Under the pieces are notes generated by a model that saw nothing but the letters and a program-made list of their open reading frames with translations, was not told the DNA's origin and searched no databases. Shown here one piece after another: positions 60,781-64,000 of a stretch of 64,000 nt of DNA. Source of the stretch: Bacteroides cellulosilyticus. Lineage in GTDB: Bacteria; Bacteroidota; Bacteroidia; Bacteroidales; Bacteroidaceae. The position numbers and the translations under genes were made by a program. Where the stretch lies: contig NZ_CP081903.1 of the NCBI RefSeq assembly GCF_020091405.1, positions 5,146,501 to 5,210,500 on the forward strand, given 5' to 3'. Numbering within the stretch: the first letter of the stretch is position 1; every line of letters starts with the position of its first letter.

Positions 60781-61498
60781 CTGCTTCCAGATTATCTATA
60801 TCAAGAATACGGAGTTCCAAAGCACGCACAACCAGACGGGTTGCATTCACTCCTACCCGCTCTCCTTGTGGAAACAGACGGTTTACCAAATCATTCTGAC
60901 GCTTTTCCAGAGATTTAACTCCAAAAGGCATACCTTTCAAGTTAGCAATCATATCTTTGGTATACCCCAATGCCAGATGGCGTAGGAAACGTTCGTCATA
61001 CTCATCAATATCATAACTGATAACCGCTTCCTGACGTTTGGCATCATTCGCAACAGATTGCTTGAAACGGTCTACAATTTTTTCTAGAATAGGATAATTA
61101 AAAACCAGCTTCTTTCCATCCATTACTGCCTGTACATCTGTTTTCGTAAGCAGCTCACCTGTTTTCAAAATAATACCGTCAGCACCCGCATTCAGAACAT
61201 CCACCCAAAGCTTTTCATTCAGAATTTCTCCGGTAAATATGAGTACGTGTACTCCCGGATAACGCTTAAAGATATTACGGCAGATATCCACACCAATAGT
61301 AGTAGAACCACCCAATCCTAAATCCAGCAAGACCAAATCAGGAACTCCAGCTTCTATCAATGTCCAGAATTCGCTTTCGGTCATAGCCGTACCGATAACT
61401 TCTGCGTTGGGTATTTCATGGCGGAAGATTTCTTCCGTTCCTTTCAGTTCAAGCTTAACGTCTTCTACAATAATTACTTTGAATTTCTTGTCTTCCAT
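60770..61498 (-). CDS. Response regulator with HTH output domain
   Basis: 242 residues. Receiver domain 1-~125 with acidic pocket E12/D13 and probable phosphorylation site D59 (DLVLLDLGLGG), conserved lysine in IILKTGELL. The output region (FLRHLALGYTKDMIANLKGM, then SLEKRQNDLVNRLFPQGERV) resembles a LuxR-like helix-turn-helix with inserted charged residues. It probably controls the AbgT-like gene and others in response to the kinase encoded upstream at 61510-64000. Confidence 0.85.
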   Translation of the reverse strand: MEDKKFKVIIVEDVKLELKGTEEIFRHEIPNAEVIGTAMTESEFWTLIEAGVPDLVLLDLGLGGSTTIGVDICRNIFKRYPGVHVLIFTGEILNEKLWVDVLNAGADGIILKTGELLTKTDVQAVMDGKKLVFNYPILEKIVDRFKQSVANDAKRQEAVISYDIDEYDERFLRHLALGYTKDMIANLKGMPFGVKSLEKRQNDLVNRLFPQGERVGVNATRLVVRALELRILDIDNLEADDE

Positions 61499-61509
61499 AT
61501 TCTTTAATT

Positions 61510-64000
61510 TTATTTTCTTCTCGGTATCGTGAAATAAACTGTAAATCCACCATTCTCAGCTGGTTCAGCATTGATGCGACAGCCACGTTTTCCGGCAAAC
61601 TCGTCATGGTCGCGAATAATCTGCTTGCAGACAAGATACTCTGTACCTCGCAACTCTCCTTTTTCTCCTGTTGCCGTCATACGTTCCAGGTTTGGATAGA
61701 AAAGTTGATTTAATTCCTCACGGTTTTTCGTCCTTCGCATATCAGTGAAAAGGAAACGAATATATTCTCCGTCTACTGCTGCCGCCAAATGTATTTTTCC
61801 ATCCAGAGGAACAGACAAAGCTTCATCTATCAGATTCTCCAATAAGAAACGAAGTTGGATAAAATCTCCGACCACTCTTTCGTCAATAGCTTTCGTAGAG
61901 AAAGATACAGCAAACTCTTTTCCCTTATTCGCTTTACGGAAATATTTTTCTGCCAAAACAAACAACTCCGGTACGGAAATTATCCCTCGACGGAACGTAA
62001 CTTCTTCCAACTGGCGCGATGCACACGAACTCAATATGGTAAATATACCTTTATAATATTCTATCAATTCGCTGATAGCTGAAACCGTCTCTTTTTCTTC
62101 CGTTTCTGAGAGAATACCTGAACGGAGTTTACCAATGAGTTGCTTGATCTTATTCGGATAATAAATTGTCTCGTGCTTGATGGTGGAAAGACAATTATCA
62201 AGCACCATATTCTGCACATGCAACATACCGTCCTCCCATGACGCCCGGTGTGCTTCTTCATGCGCTGCTTCAATGTCGCGGTATTTTGTTGCCAGTTTCA
62301 CAACTGCATTGAAGACCACAATCGCTATATACCGCGCAATCAATTCCAACAATAAATGAGCCGTCTCCTGATCGACGCTCTCCTGCCGTTCAAGATATAA
62401 CACACCCACACAACGCGAATCACCCGCAGCATCCACCACCAAAGGCAAAGCTTCAAATCCTGGTGCGGACAGTTGAGTATGCTGTTCAAAACAACGCTGA
62501 ACTACTTCCTTCCAAAGTTCATCTTCTGCCGCAGATGATCCATTATCTCCCGCAGAGGACAACTCATTTTCTATAGAATTTGACGCATATTCCAGTTGAT
62601 GTGTCGTTTCATTATAAACGGCGATTCCTAACCGATCAATACTTAGCAACTCATTTACGGCATCGAAACCTTCGTCAACGATACGTTGAGGAATAGCTTT
62701 CAGGGTATCTTCTTCCCGTTGCAATGCCTCTTCTGTTTCGGGAACTTGTATCAGGGAGGCAGCAAATATCTGTCTATTGATTTCCAAAACCTGTTCCAGA
62801 TTCCAACGGTTTACAAGACGTTTACGAATATACAGAATGTAATATCCTAAAAGCAACATAGCTATAAGTCCGATAAACAAGATAACACCCACCATCTTAT
62901 TATTGGTAGAACGTTCCAGTTGACGACAATATTCTTCCAATGACTGGTCTTCACCCAATAATTTGTACATGGTGGTATAGGCGGCATTATTATAACTGTA
63001 CGCATCCCATTGTTTCAAAGCCAGAAAAGCGACAGCCGCCTCATTCCGGATATCCAGAATAACATGAAAGTCCGAATTGAAAAGCTCATTCCACCAGGAT
63101 AATTCCCCCGGCTCCCCTTCTCCTCTCAATGACATGTAGCGCTGCGGATCCTGGGCATACCTTTTATAATGCGCATTCAGACAAGACATGGCAGAATCTA
63201 CATATTCCAAAGCCTGTTCAAAATTTCCTTCCACATTACTATAATAGGCATCATTGGCATAGTCAGACGCCTCATTCAACAGAGCTTCAAACTCATTTTC
63301 CGCAGTTAATGACAAAGAATCCTGAGCCGTTTGCGCATAGATTTCATCCGGTTGCATCACCGCTTCCTCCACTGCTCTATTGCATGAGCTCATACCTATA
63401 GAAAAGAATATACACAGAAATACCATCAAAGTTTTACGCACTCCTGTAGGCAGACGGAAATAAAAACGGCTGCCCTTTCCTAAAGTACTTTCTACATTGA
63501 ACAAACAGACTCTGAATACTTCGTTCGTCTTCCGGTATTTCTCAATGATACCTTTACAATTCATCAGGCCGAAGCCGCTCCCTTTGTTTTTCAGTAGTTC
63601 TTCCCGATCGGCAGCATCCAGTATACCTATTTCCTGCGAATTATACAATTTCTCACCGACAATACGCGTCACATCTTCTTCTGAAAGGCCATAACCGGTA
63701 TCCTCTACTGAGATTTCCACATATTCTTCTGTCGAATTTGCATAGACTTTTACCTTGCCTCCTTTTGGAGTATATTTACGGGCATTTTCTGCAAGCGTGT
63801 TTATCATAAACAGCGTCAACGCCTTGTCAGCTTTCACATAGGTATCCGTTGGCGTCACTTCCAGTTGTTGCTGTTTCATTTCGAAGGCACGGCTTCCTTT
63901 CCGTATCAGATCGAAAAGCTCGTTCAATCCGAACGTTTCTATATTCAAGCTCAGGCTACCCTGTTTCATTTTAATCCATAAAGCAAGGATATCATTGTAT
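61510..64000 (-). CDS. Large membrane sensor histidine kinase, partial (N-terminal end outside window)
   Basis: At least 829 residues are visible and the frame continues across the window edge (ILALWIKMKQG reads through 63969). Order from the visible N-terminus: ATP-binding (HATPase) part with N-box region NTLAENARKYTP, G1 DTGYGLSEED and G2 GSGFGLMNC; then a signal-like helix with lipobox (FFSIGMSSC); a TPR-like periplasmic segment of ~150 residues; a membrane helix (MVGVILFIGLIAMLLLGYYIL); and a cytosolic tail with a degenerate second ATPase-like end. The downstream part resembles DUF5112/DUF5113 modules seen in Bacteroides kinases. It precedes the response regulator by 11 bases. Confidence 0.8.
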   Translation of the reverse strand, partial: YNDILALWIKMKQGSLSLNIETFGLNELFDLIRKGSRAFEMKQQQLEVTPTDTYVKADKALTLFMINTLAENARKYTPKGGKVKVYANSTEEYVEISVEDTGYGLSEEDVTRIVGEKLYNSQEIGILDAADREELLKNKGSGFGLMNCKGIIEKYRKTNEVFRVCLFNVESTLGKGSRFYFRLPTGVRKTLMVFLCIFFSIGMSSCNRAVEEAVMQPDEIYAQTAQDSLSLTAENEFEALLNEASDYANDAYYSNVEGNFEQALEYVDSAMSCLNAHYKRYAQDPQRYMSLRGEGEPGELSWWNELFNSDFHVILDIRNEAAVAFLALKQWDAYSYNNAAYTTMYKLLGEDQSLEEYCRQLERSTNNKMVGVILFIGLIAMLLLGYYILYIRKRLVNRWNLEQVLEINRQIFAASLIQVPETEEALQREEDTLKAIPQRIVDEGFDAVNELLSIDRLGIAVYNETTHQLEYASNSIENELSSAGDNGSSAAEDELWKEVVQRCFEQHTQLSAPGFEALPLVVDAAGDSRCVGVLYLERQESVDQETAHLLLELIARYIAIVVFNAVVKLATKYRDIEAAHEEAHRASWEDGMLHVQNMVLDNCLSTIKHETIYYPNKIKQLIGKLRSGILSETEEKETVSAISELIEYYKGIFTILSSCASRQLEEVTFRRGIISVPELFVLAEKYFRKANKGKEFAVSFSTKAIDERVVGDFIQLRFLLENLIDEALSVPLDGKIHLAAAVDGEYIRFLFTDMRRTKNREELNQLFYPNLERMTATGEKGELRGTEYLVCKQIIRDHDEFAGKRGCRINAEPAENGGFTVYFTIPRRK

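Overview
The window reads as chromosomal DNA of a gut Bacteroides (order Bacteroidales). Evidence: promoters of the Bacteroides type (TTTG or TTG about 19-20 bases upstream of TAnnTTTG), many lipoproteins with Bacteroides-style signal peptides, a TamL-type Omp85 lipoprotein, an Oar-like TonB receptor, a xylA/xylB/xylE block with a Nudix-type regulator, DUF3332/DUF4296/DUF4476 proteins, and hybrid-type sensory genes. The species cannot be fixed from the sequence alone.

Layout. 1-3750: end of an NDH-2 type NADH dehydrogenase, DoxX, a DUF3332 lipoprotein and, convergently, tamL. 3896-10449: an rRNA/tRNA methyltransferase facing a housekeeping operon on the minus strand (ileS, DksA-like protein, lspA, DUF4296 lipoprotein, small protein), with overlapping or nearly abutting reading frames. 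10636-15524: flavodoxin-fold oxidoreductase, a decayed leader gene, SIMPL protein, a RelE/ParE-type toxin-antitoxin pair, and a GNAT-nitrilase fusion. 15744-24427: Oar-like receptor, then xylose catabolism on the minus strand (regulator, xylulokinase, isomerase, symporter). 24992-34200: fabD followed by an accessory zone with inverted repeats, a MITE-like element, a duplicated promoter and many truncated genes. 34215-40436: an AT-rich three-gene Type III restriction-modification operon (mod, res and an unrecognised third gene), bounded downstream by a fragment of a group II intron. 40823-46670: nitroreductase, AraC regulators (one without its DNA-binding domain), a carboxymuconolactone decarboxylase/dienelactone hydrolase fusion, flavodoxin lipoproteins (one truncated) and a twice-frameshifted HU-like pseudogene. 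46786-51508: an iron-sulfur redox cluster (two DUF362 proteins, an ECF S-component-like membrane protein, a phosphoribosyltransferase and a NapH-NapG-like fusion). 51672-58013: patatin, GH13 amylase, DUF2461, YhcH and a GH13 branching enzyme. 58086-64000: TPR protein, tRNA-Arg, AbgT-type transporter overlapping a response regulator, and a large sensor kinase running off the window edge.

Most promising for new biology: the third gene of the Type III R-M operon (39372-40436), the iron-sulfur operon with an internal Tat-like signal (48060-51508), and the unusual two-module kinase (61510-64000). The remaining signals are mostly decay and repeat structures that show how the accessory zones were assembled.
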